NCBI GenBank assembly: GCA_022707705.1
Contig: JAKJAC010000013.1
Location: 294-36,493, forward strand
Reading direction: 5' to 3'
DNA: 36,200 nt
DNA from: Chloroflexota bacterium
GTDB lineage: Bacteria > Chloroflexota > Anaerolineae > B4-G1 > SLSP01
Shown: positions 18,301 through 25,369 of the stretch, piece after piece
How positions within the stretch are numbered: the stretch's first letter is position 1
Layout: each line of letters opens with the position of its first letter
Made by a program: the position numbers and the translations under genes
The notes under the pieces: model-generated
What the model was told of the DNA's origin: nothing
What the model saw: only the letters and a program-made list of their open reading frames with translations
Database searches by the model: none

Positions 18301-19840
18301 CGCCATCATTGTGATAGATAAATCAGGCAGTATGGGCACCGCGGATGCCGGTGGGGTGATACCGAAGATACGGTTAGCCGCAGAAGCCGCATCCCGTGTC
18401 GCGGAGGCGCTGAATGATGACGATACGCTTGCTGTAGTGGCTTTTGATGATCGCCCTGCTGATACATTGGGTCCAGTTTCAGGGCGTGACCGGGCGCTAT
18501 TGATGGAGCGTTTGTTGCGTTTGCAGGCAGGCGGCGGCGGCATCTACGTGCGCGATGGGCTTGCCTATGCGGCAGAGTTGTTCGAAAGCCGTTTCGAACC
18601 GACCCCGGAGCAACAACGGCACGTTTTATTAGTGGCGGATGGCAGCGATGCTGAGCAACAGGCAGGTGCTTTGGCGCAGGTGACTGCTCTGCGTGCTAAG
18701 GGGGTCACGGTCAGCGTTATTGCTATCGGCGCTGGCAGTGATGTCTCATTCTTGCAGGAGGTCGCCCAGGAAGGTCAGGGACGTTTCTATCTCACGGAAC
18801 AAGCTGCGGATTTACCGGTGATTTTCACTGAGGAGATGGCGCGTGTGCGGCGTTCCTATATTGTAGAACAGACTTTTTCTCCGCTGCGCGGGGCGCCGTG
18901 GGACCTGCTCGAAAGTTTCACGGCGATGCCATCATTGAAAGGTTATGTAGCAACAACACCGAAATCAGGCGCAGAGGTGTCTTTGTGGGGTGCTGTGAAG
19001 ATGGATCCATTGTTGGCTGTGTGGCAGTATGGATTGGGGCGCGCTGTTGCATGGACTTCTGACGCGACCGGGCGTTGGGCTGCTGATTGGCTCGTATGGG
19101 AGGATTTCCCGAGATTTTGGGGCGGCATAGTTCGCTGGGTATTGCCCTTGCCTGTTGATGAGGGCATGGCACTGACCGTGGAGCCTGAAGGTGAGCAGGC
19201 GCGCGTTATCCTTGATGTGTGGGATGTTGAGACAGGAAACGCTACTGAGGGCCTCGCCCTGCTCCTGGAGGCATCGCAACTGGAGGGAGTCGCGCCTTTG
19301 GCGGCAACAGAGTTGCGCCAGACTGCGCCAGGGCGCTACGAAACGACGCTCAGGTTAGGCGATGCTATGGCGCCATGGTTGTTTCGCGTTTCCGGGCAAC
19401 GCCAGTTTGCTATGGGATGGATATCACCCTACGCGATTGAATTTGCTCCTGGCAACAGCGAGGAGGCAATAGCGCGCTTGATGGCACGCGGACAGGCGCA
19501 ACCCTTGCTAGAGCCCTCACAGGCATTTGCCCCAACGTTGAAAGGACGTCAGGCTGGCTTACCTCTGCGGCATGTGTTGATGGTGGTGGTGGCATCGCTT
19601 TGGATTCTGGATGTGGTGGCGCGTCGTCTAGTGGTCAGTCAGGGGACTATACGGAGTTTTGTCAGCCGGTTGCTGCGGGTGAGGCGCACGCACTCCCGTG
19701 GGTTGCGGGAGCATCGCAGGGACTCCGGAAATCGCCCGACAGATGGTCTAGATGACTCCGTTGTGGCAAGCGAGACTTCTGAAAGCATCGCCCTGGCAAC
19801 GCAATTGAAGGAGCGTCTGCGGAGGAAACCGCCGAATTAA
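15335..19840 (+). CDS. Membrane-anchored BatA/VWA giant protein with three VWA regions and an amidotransferase-like segment
   Basis: The product is 1501 residues from ATG 15335; an in-frame GTG three codons earlier overlaps the -10 box. The N-terminus is BatA-like: a helix at about 9-27, the segment LQRREMSVASILLW and a second helix at about 56-76. VWA region 1 has D96-A-S-A-S100. Two helices near 587-608 and 630-650 separate the halves. VWA region 2 has D655-R-S-A-S659. A GATase1-like segment with GGGLVAIGGPESYGVGGW lies near 945-962. VWA region 3 has the complete MIDAS start D995-K-S-G-S999. A final helix precedes a basic tail. The first ~610 residues resemble BatA/VWA proteins and the rest resembles the ~900-residue VWA/amidotransferase-like proteins, so it looks like a fusion. 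Role unknown; VWA domains bind partners via a metal. Transcribed alone. Confidence 0.88.
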   Translation: MRFLDPGSLWLLALALPIIVVYLLRLQRREMSVASILLWQAAATDHHANRPWQKLRRHWLLVLQLLILAVLAVTAAHPAIPSSITSSQGQVLVLLDASASMQARRAHGGTRFEAALVELRDLADSLEPAARVTLIEVSAVPQVRLREGDAVALRRILSGLLPTDGVADWKAAAELAAGLAAGEDSATMLVTDSALSQPLPALPGALQLVTVGDASANVGLVAFSLRRSAETYTAFVRVKNAGPARPAVLLVLGEDDVFARRVLDLPGEGEVTFSVPDLPARRWFEARLEETGDVFSLDDHAWITPPVLGSGHVLLVTSGNRFLDLALRGLPGIQVVQTAALSQEIPEAEVAVLDQISNTVTLKGNAWLIAPETTTLCGEPVGVFTPTATLHPISHAVLQYVSWDDVHIARATRYTVPADALTLLETSEGPLLWALNRPGQRVVCQAFALQDSDLPLRVAFPILSSNLMSWLLPQISESPIFPLPAGEPWTPSLPLETIAASLITPDGQRVDLSGDTHSHLPQRAGLYRLELETAAGTEVRYTALALLNADESDLHARSVIVEGQTSLEGDAATTGWRDLSRWGIIAALVLVCVEGVAWWGRNGVFREVALHFGRWRDEWRSLLLRAVLLCLLGLALADVRVVQSTRDLATIFVVDRSASVEAYREEIDALLSTAWESKSARDQAAVVVFGDDVEVEQPLTVGALAVGAAVVPQRDGTDIAAAIRLGISLIPEGAPGRLVLITDGLETRGDGAMALAEARELGIETLVAGVDQSSSLPEVWVEEVRLPAQAHPGDTVTVQVLLGTTIAQPVQLVWSVGEQAGEAVWQVSEDQNSYLISFTAYGVGLMPAHFCVIAELDRHLENNCGGGWLRVEGAPQILIVGLPEDRAMVAAALSQTNLEVVQRLPGELPLSAQALSDYAAVVLVNTPARALPLQAGAAIHTYVRDLGGGLVAIGGPESYGVGGWSSTALEAALPVVAQVQDPRRFPPLAAIIVIDKSGSMGTADAGGVIPKIRLAAEAASRVAEALNDDDTLAVVAFDDRPADTLGPVSGRDRALLMERLLRLQAGGGGIYVRDGLAYAAELFESRFEPTPEQQRHVLLVADGSDAEQQAGALAQVTALRAKGVTVSVIAIGAGSDVSFLQEVAQEGQGRFYLTEQAADLPVIFTEEMARVRRSYIVEQTFSPLRGAPWDLLESFTAMPSLKGYVATTPKSGAEVSLWGAVKMDPLLAVWQYGLGRAVAWTSDATGRWAADWLVWEDFPRFWGGIVRWVLPLPVDEGMALTVEPEGEQARVILDVWDVETGNATEGLALLLEASQLEGVAPLAATELRQTAPGRYETTLRLGDAMAPWLFRVSGQRQFAMGWISPYAIEFAPGNSEEAIARLMARGQAQPLLEPSQAFAPTLKGRQAGLPLRHVLMVVVASLWILDVVARRLVVSQGTIRSFVSRLLRVRRTHSRGLREHRRDSGNRPTDGLDDSVVASETSESIALATQLKERLRRKPPN

Positions 19841-19907
19841 ATCAAGGCTTGCTTGAAGATTGTTTCAATGAGGGAAACAGAAGACGCGGCATTGTGCATC
19901 ACTCTTG

Positions 19908-19956
19908 GGGTGGGCTTTCTGTGACGCAGCATAACTGCCTCACGAAAAGCCCACCC
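19908..19956. terminator. Long hairpin between convergent VWA and rpiR genes
   Basis: GGGTGGGCTTT (from 19908) pairs with AAAGCCCACCC (ending 19956), with an inner GTGA/TCAC pair and a loop of about 20 nt. It lies between the stops of two convergent genes. There is no strong T-tract, so bidirectional termination is likely but not certain. A smaller TGTTTC/GAAACA hairpin precedes it at 19861-19879. Confidence 0.6.
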
Positions 19957-20006
19957 TGTGGTTCCGCAGTCTACATTGAGGATGCTGCAGTTCGGAACCG
20001 TGATAG

Positions 20007-20019
20007 GTTGCTGCAATGT
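20007..20019. repeat. 13-nt repeat, copy 1 (beyond the 3' end of rpiR copy 1)
   Basis: GTTGCTGCAATGT here recurs exactly at 20889-20901, so the two copies flank the rpiR paralogue at 20027-20863. The core TTGCTGCAA is a 9-nt palindrome, as expected of a dimeric repressor half-site pair. Confidence 0.45.
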
Positions 20020-20026
20020 TGACTAT

Positions 20027-20863
20027 CTAGTTGCCTTGGGCCTGTTTGGTTTCCTTGAGGGCGTTCTCTATTTGAGCCATGTATGCAAGAGCTGTCTCTT
20101 TCTTACTATTCAACAGGGCGTCTTTGAGAGTTGCCACAATCAACAGCGAAACTGAGAAGCTGCTTATGTCGAGTGGGCTGTGTCCAGGAGTGGTGATTAC
20201 CGTCTCTGCCTCGCGTGCGGCAAGTGTAGTGCCATTATCGGTAATGCAAACGGTCGGAATGCCTTTGGCGCCGACCAGTTTGACGGCGTGTCCGGTGTCA
20301 ATTCCTGGCGTACCGAAGACCAGCGCCAGCAGTACATCGCCGGGTTGCATCGTGTTCACGGATTGGGCAGTTTCTGCCATACCAGGCGTGAAATGGAAAA
20401 TCGGGATATCGAGCGGCGCCAGACTCTCTGCCAGATATTGTGCAATGTTGTAACTTGGGAATTCTCCGACAACCCAGATGCGCTGGGCAGATTTGAGCGT
20501 CTTCAATGCTTGTGCCAGGTGCGGAGCCTCGGTGGTCGCAAATTGCTCCAGGTCCTGTGATTTGCTGGCGAAGAGAGCGTGCACCAGGTCTTCCTCATTG
20601 CCTGCTTCAACGGCTTTGCGATATGTTTGTACGATTTCCCCCCGCACATGCGCTTTGATTTCTCGAGAGAGTTCTCGGAAACCACTGTAACCGATTTCCT
20701 GTGAGAATCTCACTACTGTAGCAGGATCAATACCCACACGACGAGAGAGCTCGGTCGCCGTCAGAAATGCAACATCCAAAGTCTGGTTCAGAATGAAATC
20801 TGCCAGACGGCGAAATCCAGGGGTAAGATTGCCGTAATGCTCTTCAATTCTTTCCCGAAACAT
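20027..20863 (-). CDS. RpiR/MurR-family transcriptional regulator, paralogue 1
   Basis: The product is 278 residues. The N-terminal HTH_6 domain (about 1-77) is well conserved: LTPGFRRLADFIL, TATELSRRVGIDPATVVRFS and GYSGFRELSREIK. A SIS-fold domain (about 120-260) follows; in family members it senses sugar phosphates. Here the usual S-x-S-G phosphate-binding loop is replaced by LVFGTPGIDTGH, so the ligand may differ. AGGAG upstream fixes ATG 20863. It is the last of three tandem paralogues on this strand and converges on the VWA gene. Confidence 0.9.
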   Translation of the reverse strand: MFRERIEEHYGNLTPGFRRLADFILNQTLDVAFLTATELSRRVGIDPATVVRFSQEIGYSGFRELSREIKAHVRGEIVQTYRKAVEAGNEEDLVHALFASKSQDLEQFATTEAPHLAQALKTLKSAQRIWVVGEFPSYNIAQYLAESLAPLDIPIFHFTPGMAETAQSVNTMQPGDVLLALVFGTPGIDTGHAVKLVGAKGIPTVCITDNGTTLAAREAETVITTPGHSPLDISSFSVSLLIVATLKDALLNSKKETALAYMAQIENALKETKQAQGN

Positions 20864-20888
20864 GTCAATCTCCTTTTTTCCGTGTAAT

Positions 20889-20901
20889 GTTGCTGCAATG
20901 T
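20889..20901. repeat. 13-nt repeat, copy 2 (upstream of rpiR copy 1)
   Basis: An exact copy of GTTGCTGCAATGT, with the palindromic core TTGCTGCAA, lies 26 nt ahead of ATG 20863 on the minus strand. This is where an operator of that gene would be expected. Confidence 0.45.
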
Positions 20902-20919
20902 ATAGCTGGATGAAAGAAA

Positions 20920-21795
20920 CTATTCTTTTATTTGTGGTAAGGTTGCTTCATAGGCGGCAGTCTGTGCTCTCATGGCAAGGATTTCACTCAAGTACTCATT
21001 GTAGGCAGTGAAGGCCTCCGCAGTTTGGGAAGCATTGGCACCAGCCAGGGCTTCCCAAATTAATGCAATGATGGCAATGGCTGCACCACTGTTAGGAATT
21101 CCGGTGTTATCAAGTGTTGGTACCACGACGACGAGTTGGGCTTCTCTGGCCGAGGTGTACAGGTTGTTGTCGGTGAGTGTGATAGTCTGAGCGCCTTTTT
21201 CGTGCGCCATGCGCACCACATAGCCCGTATCGAAACTGGGTTGGGTGATTGCCAGGGTGACCAGTGTGTGTCCTGGTTGCATCTTGCTTAACGTGGTCGT
21301 GGCACTTAATGCATCCGGTGAAAAGGCTTCAGCCCGGATACCGGCGACCTGCAACATGCGTGCCAGGAATTGGGCGATGGCTAAAACTGGACCCTCGCTG
21401 GTAATCCATACCTGAGGAGTTTGTTTGAGTATTCGTAACGCCTCACCTAACTTTGGGGTCTCTGTCATGCTGAAATCTGTCAGGTTCTGACGAGTGTTAT
21501 CCACCAATTGGTGGATAAGGGCTTCCTCGCTTTCAGCTTCTGCTCCTTTGCGATAGGTGGTCGTCACCTGGTCACGTACGTAGTGCTTGATTTCGCGTGA
21601 GAGCTCTCTATAGCCGCTGTAGCCGATCTCCTGTGCAAATCGAACAACCGTGGCGGGGTCTACGCTGACGCGACGGGAAATCTCGGTCACCGTCAGAAAT
21701 GCTGCATCCAGGGTATGATTCATAATGAAGTCAGCAAGTTTGCGAAATCCTGGTGTAAGGCTGTCATAATATTGACGAATTTGATCTTGAAACAT
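20920..21795 (-). CDS. RpiR/MurR-family transcriptional regulator, paralogue 2
   Basis: The product is 291 residues from ATG 21793-21795. The frame is open to 21825, but the later ATG has AGGAG nine bases upstream and aligns with its sisters (MFQDQIRQYYDSLTPGFRKL). The HTH_6 domain is intact (TVTEISRRVSVDPATVVRFAQ). In the SIS-like domain the phosphosugar loop reads LAITQPSFDTGY instead of S-x-S-G. It shares the DPATVVRF and GYSGYRELSREIK blocks with both neighbours. The 80-nt gap to the preceding paralogue shows no clear promoter, so co-transcription is likely. Confidence 0.9.
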   Translation of the reverse strand: MFQDQIRQYYDSLTPGFRKLADFIMNHTLDAAFLTVTEISRRVSVDPATVVRFAQEIGYSGYRELSREIKHYVRDQVTTTYRKGAEAESEEALIHQLVDNTRQNLTDFSMTETPKLGEALRILKQTPQVWITSEGPVLAIAQFLARMLQVAGIRAEAFSPDALSATTTLSKMQPGHTLVTLAITQPSFDTGYVVRMAHEKGAQTITLTDNNLYTSAREAQLVVVVPTLDNTGIPNSGAAIAIIALIWEALAGANASQTAEAFTAYNEYLSEILAMRAQTAAYEATLPQIKE

Positions 21796-21875
21796 AAGTT
21801 GAGTCTCCTTTGGTTGGATGGTCATCTACACGGCAGGCATTTCCTGGGTCTTTGCACAATTTGCTACAGGATATT

Positions 21876-22790
21876 CTAAAGGGCGGCGGGGAAATCAGGA
21901 TCAGCCCATCGCAATTGTTGGGACCAAAGAGCGATAGACTCATTGGTCCGTCCGCCAGTCTGCTGGCGTAATTCCATTAAACGGCTAAGGTGCAGGCGTT
22001 GTTCTTCCTGGTTTTGTTCTATGCTTTGCGGACGCTGCTCTCCGAGGCTTTTCTCGATGAGTGACAGTAACACCGCAATCAGCGCCAGACCTGTGAAGGG
22101 TGATGTCGTCTGACCGATGATCAGCGCGAGTTTGGCTTCTTTAGCTGCCGATTGGAGTCCATTGCTGCTTATGCAGAGCGTGTGCACGCCTTTTTCTCGA
22201 GCTAATTGCAGTATATATCCAACATCAATCTGTGGTCCTTCATTTCCTAAAGCTAGCAGCGCATCTCCATTTTGCATGTGACTCAAGCGCATCGCAGCTT
22301 CCAGAATATCAGGATGAAAAGCGACGGCGGACTGATCCATGTTTCTCAAGCCTTGTGCGAAAGCCTGCGCCAAGCCATTCAGTGCGCCTTCTGCCACAAT
22401 CCAGATTGTTGGGGCTTCATTGAGCACCGCACAGATTTCCCCTAGGCGTTCCAGATCAACCATAGTCAGGTGTTGTAGCTGCTGATGGAATTCCTCCAAC
22501 GATGCGGTGAAGTGTTCTCCTTGTGTGGTAAAGGGTACGTCCGGCGTCTTGCCTATCGTGATTCGATCATGAACATACCGTTTGATCTCTTGAGACAATT
22601 CGCGATAGCCAGAGTATCCCAGGTCTTGCGCAAAGCGAACTACTGTCGCTGGATCTACCTCTACTCTACGCGCCAATTCAGTTGCCGTGAGGAAAGCTGC
22701 ATCGAGCGTGCAGTTGATGAGGAAATCCGCTAATCTCCGGTGGCCCGGTGAGAGCCGTTCGTAGCTGTCTCGGATACGTTCTCGGAACAT
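21876..22790 (-). CDS. RpiR/MurR-family transcriptional regulator, paralogue 3 (first in the operon)
   Basis: The product is 304 residues. HTH_6 covers about 1-77 (LSPGHRRLADFLI, TATELARRVEVDPATVVRFAQ, GYSGYRELSQEIK). The SIS-like domain has LGNEGPQIDVGY where the S-x-S-G loop is expected. The C-terminus is about 20 residues longer than in paralogue 1. ATG 22790 aligns with its sisters, and a weak AGGT lies upstream. It is first in the leftward triplet, with a good promoter and a perfect palindrome in front, so it probably governs expression of all three. Confidence 0.9.
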   Translation of the reverse strand: MFRERIRDSYERLSPGHRRLADFLINCTLDAAFLTATELARRVEVDPATVVRFAQDLGYSGYRELSQEIKRYVHDRITIGKTPDVPFTTQGEHFTASLEEFHQQLQHLTMVDLERLGEICAVLNEAPTIWIVAEGALNGLAQAFAQGLRNMDQSAVAFHPDILEAAMRLSHMQNGDALLALGNEGPQIDVGYILQLAREKGVHTLCISSNGLQSAAKEAKLALIIGQTTSPFTGLALIAVLLSLIEKSLGEQRPQSIEQNQEEQRLHLSRLMELRQQTGGRTNESIALWSQQLRWADPDFPAAL

Positions 22791-22820
22791 AGATTGACCT
22801 GTTAGCCTTTGATAATGCGC

Positions 22821-22844
22821 CCTAACTGGTATCTACCAGTTAGG
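22821..22844. promoter_or_regulatory. Perfect 24-bp palindrome, candidate operator of the rpiR triplet
   Basis: The arms CCTAACTGGTA (22821-22831) and TACCAGTTAGG (22834-22844) are exact reverse complements with a 2-nt centre. It lies in the leader, downstream of the -10 box at 22868-22873 and 31 nt before ATG 22790, a position suited to road-block or autoregulatory repression. Confidence 0.7.
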
Positions 22845-22867
22845 TGGATCAGTTTTTGCATACAAAT

Positions 22868-22895
22868 ATTATAACACGCCCAAGAAGAAACGCAA
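22868..22895 (-). promoter_or_regulatory. Promoter of the rpiR triplet
   Basis: On the minus strand, TTGCGT (22890-22895) and TATAAT (22868-22873) are separated by 16 nt. The expected start near 22860 leaves a leader of about 70 nt that contains the 22821-22844 palindrome. Confidence 0.65.
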
Positions 22896-22943
22896 GCGTC
22901 ATTTGGCAGAAAATCCAAAACTTGATTACATTGGATAAATCAG

Positions 22944-22971
22944 TTGATTATTGTTGGATGTGGGCTACAAT
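22944..22971 (+). promoter_or_regulatory. Promoter of the lipoprotein gene
   Basis: TTGATT (22944-22949) and TACAAT (22966-22971) are separated by 16 nt, 48 nt ahead of ATG 23020. Confidence 0.55.
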
Positions 22972-23019
22972 TCCGAAATTCCTGGGTCAGATAATGACAC
23001 ACTGGTGAGGGTATGTCGG

Positions 23020-23559
23020 ATGCCTAGAATGTGGCGATTCATCGGTTGGGGTTGTTTGTTACTTATCTTGGCGGCGTGTGGGCGCGAGCGTGTGCCGGTC
23101 ACAGCGACACCTAAGGCGTCGGTGGTTCTATCGCAATGGGCGCTTGAAGCTGAGGCGAGCTCCAGCTATGCTGTTCCCGATTGGGGACCAGCTCGCGCAA
23201 CGGGAGAACCGGATGTGCAAGCGTGTGCTGATGATCCTCGAGCTTGGGCCTCGGCACGGGGCAACGGGCTGGAGTGGTTGCAATTGCGTTATGTGGAGCC
23301 GGTTTATGCCACGGAAGTTCGCATTTTTCAGACTCTGGGACCAGGCACTATTGCGCGCGTGCACCTGATTGATTCAGGCGGTGGTCAAAAGTTGGTGTGG
23401 GAAGGGACGGATACATCTACAATTTGTCCGGGGGTGTTTACAGCATCATTCCCGCGAACCGAATATCTGGTCACCGGTGTGCGTATTGAACTGGACGAGT
23501 CACGCACCGGTTTCTGGAATCAAATTGATGCGGTCTCATTGGTTGGCATATTACCATAG
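23020..23559 (+). CDS. Lipoprotein with galactose-binding/discoidin-like domain
   Basis: The product is 179 residues. ATG 23020 has GTGAGGG eight bases upstream; a longer open frame from 22951 overlaps the promoter and is rejected. The signal peptide ends in lipobox LAAC with Cys20. The mature part has DWGPARATGEPDVQACADDP, WASARGNGLEWLQLRY and VEPVYATEVRIFQT, the A-T-G-x-P-D plus W-x-x-L-x-Y-x-x-P-V-Y-x-T-E-x-R-I pattern of discoidin-like beta-sandwich domains found in bacterial surface proteins. It is membrane-anchored and outward-facing by inference. It is divergent from the RpiR triplet, so the regulators could control it. It ends 4 nt from the convergent DprA-like gene. Confidence 0.8.
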   Translation: MPRMWRFIGWGCLLLILAACGRERVPVTATPKASVVLSQWALEAEASSSYAVPDWGPARATGEPDVQACADDPRAWASARGNGLEWLQLRYVEPVYATEVRIFQTLGPGTIARVHLIDSGGGQKLVWEGTDTSTICPGVFTASFPRTEYLVTGVRIELDESRTGFWNQIDAVSLVGILP

Positions 23560-23563
23560 CCCG

Positions 23564-24520
23564 CTAGCGTTCTAGAAGGCGCCGCCGCAGCGCTTCGGGG
23601 ATAGCGCCGCCGCGCTCCAGGATGCGTAGCGCCTCAGTTGGCGGTAGTGGCGGCAGCACTGATGAAACTTCCATGAGGTCGGTTGTGTCTGGCATAGCTG
23701 GCAGCGAAGTGTTTTCAAGGAGCCACAGAGGCACATCGCCTGGTTCATCGGTGATGCGATAGCCGGGCATGGGGGTTGCTGAAGCGGGATCAGGGGTGAG
23801 CCAGAGGATGGGTAGTTTGTTGATGGGGATGTCCGGTGACTCATGGCTGACCCATAGAATACGTTCGGCAGCTGCCATCTCCACTTGAAACAATGCGGAT
23901 TCCCATTTTGCGTTGGCGGGAGCAGCCGGATTCAATGGGCTGAGTAATAGAAGCCGCCCGTCATTCAATAGACGCTGCTCTTCCCCGGTGATTTCGATTG
24001 TACCCAATCCTTGTCGAACAAAGAGCAGCGCGTCCCCCTCAGAATCAGCCATCTCCCCAAGTAGAATTGTGGCCTGAGTGCTGCCACGCAACGCAGCTAG
24101 CAGCGAGGTGTCGCCGAGCACCTGGCTCAGCGTTTCCTGGAGCAGCAGGGTTGTAACGGTCTCCACGGGGGCTGGTGGGATCGCGAGCATGGAGCGTTCG
24201 AGCAGCTTGAGATTGCCCTGGTAGAAAAGCAACGCCGGGCGAAGTTTCAAGTCAAGGGTTTGCAAGGCTTTAGGATAGAGAGCCTCGTTCCAACGTAGTG
24301 CTGTGACGGTTTCGAGTGTTTTTGGGGGTTTTAGGGCGTTCGCCTCAGCATTATTGAGACCTGCTTGTGAGGCAGTTGTCGGCAGCGAATCAAGTACGGA
24401 TTCTGCAGAGAGTCCTTCCGCAGCCCAGGAACTAAGCAGGTTTTTGGCGCGTGTGGTGGGAAGCACACCGCTGTAAAGAAGCCAATACCAGAGTTGTGTC
24501 TCGCGACCTGAGTGGGTCAT
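23564..24520 (-). CDS. DprA/Smf-like protein with degenerate nucleotide-binding motifs
   Basis: The product is 318 residues. The N-terminal ~100 residues follow the DprA plan: a [21 protein letters not shown] helical region, then [19 protein letters not shown] and [15 protein letters not shown], matching the W-x-x-x-x-Y-P-x-x-L and P-x-x-L-Y-x-x-G-x-L signature ahead of the Rossmann-like domain. However, the G-S-R and G-x-A-x-G-I-D motifs of true DprA are absent. What remains is loosely similar ([33 protein letters not shown]). It may be a divergent relative that no longer loads RecA onto ssDNA. Its ATG overlaps the dtd stop by 4 nt. Confidence 0.5.
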   Translation of the reverse strand: MTHSGRETQLWYWLLYSGVLPTTRAKNLLSSWAAEGLSAESVLDSLPTTASQAGLNNAEANALKPPKTLETVTALRWNEALYPKALQTLDLKLRPALLFYQGNLKLLERSMLAIPPAPVETVTTLLLQETLSQVLGDTSLLAALRGSTQATILLGEMADSEGDALLFVRQGLGTIEITGEEQRLLNDGRLLLLSPLNPAAPANAKWESALFQVEMAAAERILWVSHESPDIPINKLPILWLTPDPASATPMPGYRITDEPGDVPLWLLENTSLPAMPDTTDLMEVSSVLPPLPPTEALRILERGGAIPEALRRRLLER

Positions 24521-24972
24521 GGAGCAGCTGGTGGTTCCTTTTCAAGAATAATCGTGACCGGACCATCATTCACGAGTTCGACGCGCATATGTGCACCAAA
24601 AATGCCTGTTTCCACCGGCAGCTGCTGGTCGCGTAGCGCGTTGCAGTACAATTCTACAAGCGGTGCGGCGATTTGTGGCGCAGCAGCTTTGGTGAACGAA
24701 GGACGGAACCCGCGTCGGATATCGCCGTGAAGTGTGAATTGCGAGATGACCAGCACTGCGCCGTCAATATCCTGCACCGAGAGGTTCATTTTGCCCTCCG
24801 CATCACTAAAGATGCGAAGATTGGCGGTCTTGTGTGCTAGCCAGCGAGCCTCTATCTCACTATCACCTTCTGCGACGCCCAAGAGAACCAACAAACCGGG
24901 TCCGATAGACCCCACAACACCACCTTCGACCGTAACTGCAGCTTTGGACACGCGCTGAATGACCGCTCGCAT
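24517..24972 (-). CDS. dtd: D-aminoacyl-tRNA deacylase
   Basis: Cytoplasmic homodimeric proofreading enzyme that removes D-amino acids (and glycine from tRNA-Ala) mischarged on tRNA. The product is 151 residues, the normal length. It starts with the typical [15 protein letters not shown]. The active-site S-Q-F-T-L motif is at 77-81 and the Gly-cisPro motif N-D-G-P-V-T at 135-140; both are complete. GGGAGA just ahead of ATG 24972 overlaps the end of acpS. It overlaps the DprA-like gene by 4 nt, so it belongs to the leftward M16-acpS-dtd operon. Confidence 0.96.
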   Translation of the reverse strand: MRAVIQRVSKAAVTVEGGVVGSIGPGLLVLLGVAEGDSEIEARWLAHKTANLRIFSDAEGKMNLSVQDIDGAVLVISQFTLHGDIRRGFRPSFTKAAAPQIAAPLVELYCNALRDQQLPVETGIFGAHMRVELVNDGPVTIILEKEPPAAP

Positions 24973-24975
24973 CTG

Positions 24976-25349
24976 CTATCTCCCTAAGGCGACCACTGAA
25001 GCGATTGCCAATCCCCCATCGTGCGTCAGGCTGATTGCCCACTCACTCAAATGTTGGGATTGCGCAAGCGATTGGGCATAGCCGTTAAGTGTAATGGTAG
25101 GGCGTCCACTGGGCGTGCTGAGGATTTCGACTTCATGCCAACGTATCCCAACGGGCGAGAGCAGCCTCAATCCCACACCTAATGTCTTGGCTACCGCCTC
25201 TTTTGCTGCGCCGCCACTTCTGAGGGTCGCCGGTGAAGCTTCAGGAGCTCCTGCGGCGTGAAGATGCGCTCCAGAAAACGTTCGCCATGTTGAGCGAGCG
25301 CCCGCTCTATCCGCGCTATTTCGATGACGTCAATGCCGGTTGCCAGCAT
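24976..25349 (-). pseudogene. acpS: Holo-[acyl-carrier-protein] synthase, frameshifted
   Basis: AcpS moves 4'-phosphopantetheine from CoA onto acyl carrier protein. From ATG 25347-25349 the frame reads [20 protein letters not shown] (metal ligand D7) through [20 protein letters not shown], then hits TAG at 25191-25193. The rest is in another frame: [15 protein letters not shown] (with the second catalytic Glu), WHEVEILSTPSGRPTITLNG and WAISLTHDGGLAIASVVALG, ending at 24976. Adding one base around 25205-25213 joins the halves to SEVAAAAKEAV, giving a near-normal length. It lies 20 nt after the M16 gene and 3 nt before dtd in a tight operon. It is either a recent mutation or a sequencing/assembly error; as an essential enzyme in most bacteria, an error or a second copy elsewhere is likely. 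Confidence 0.88.
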
Positions 25350-25369
25350 GATGAGTCTGCCTCACAGAT

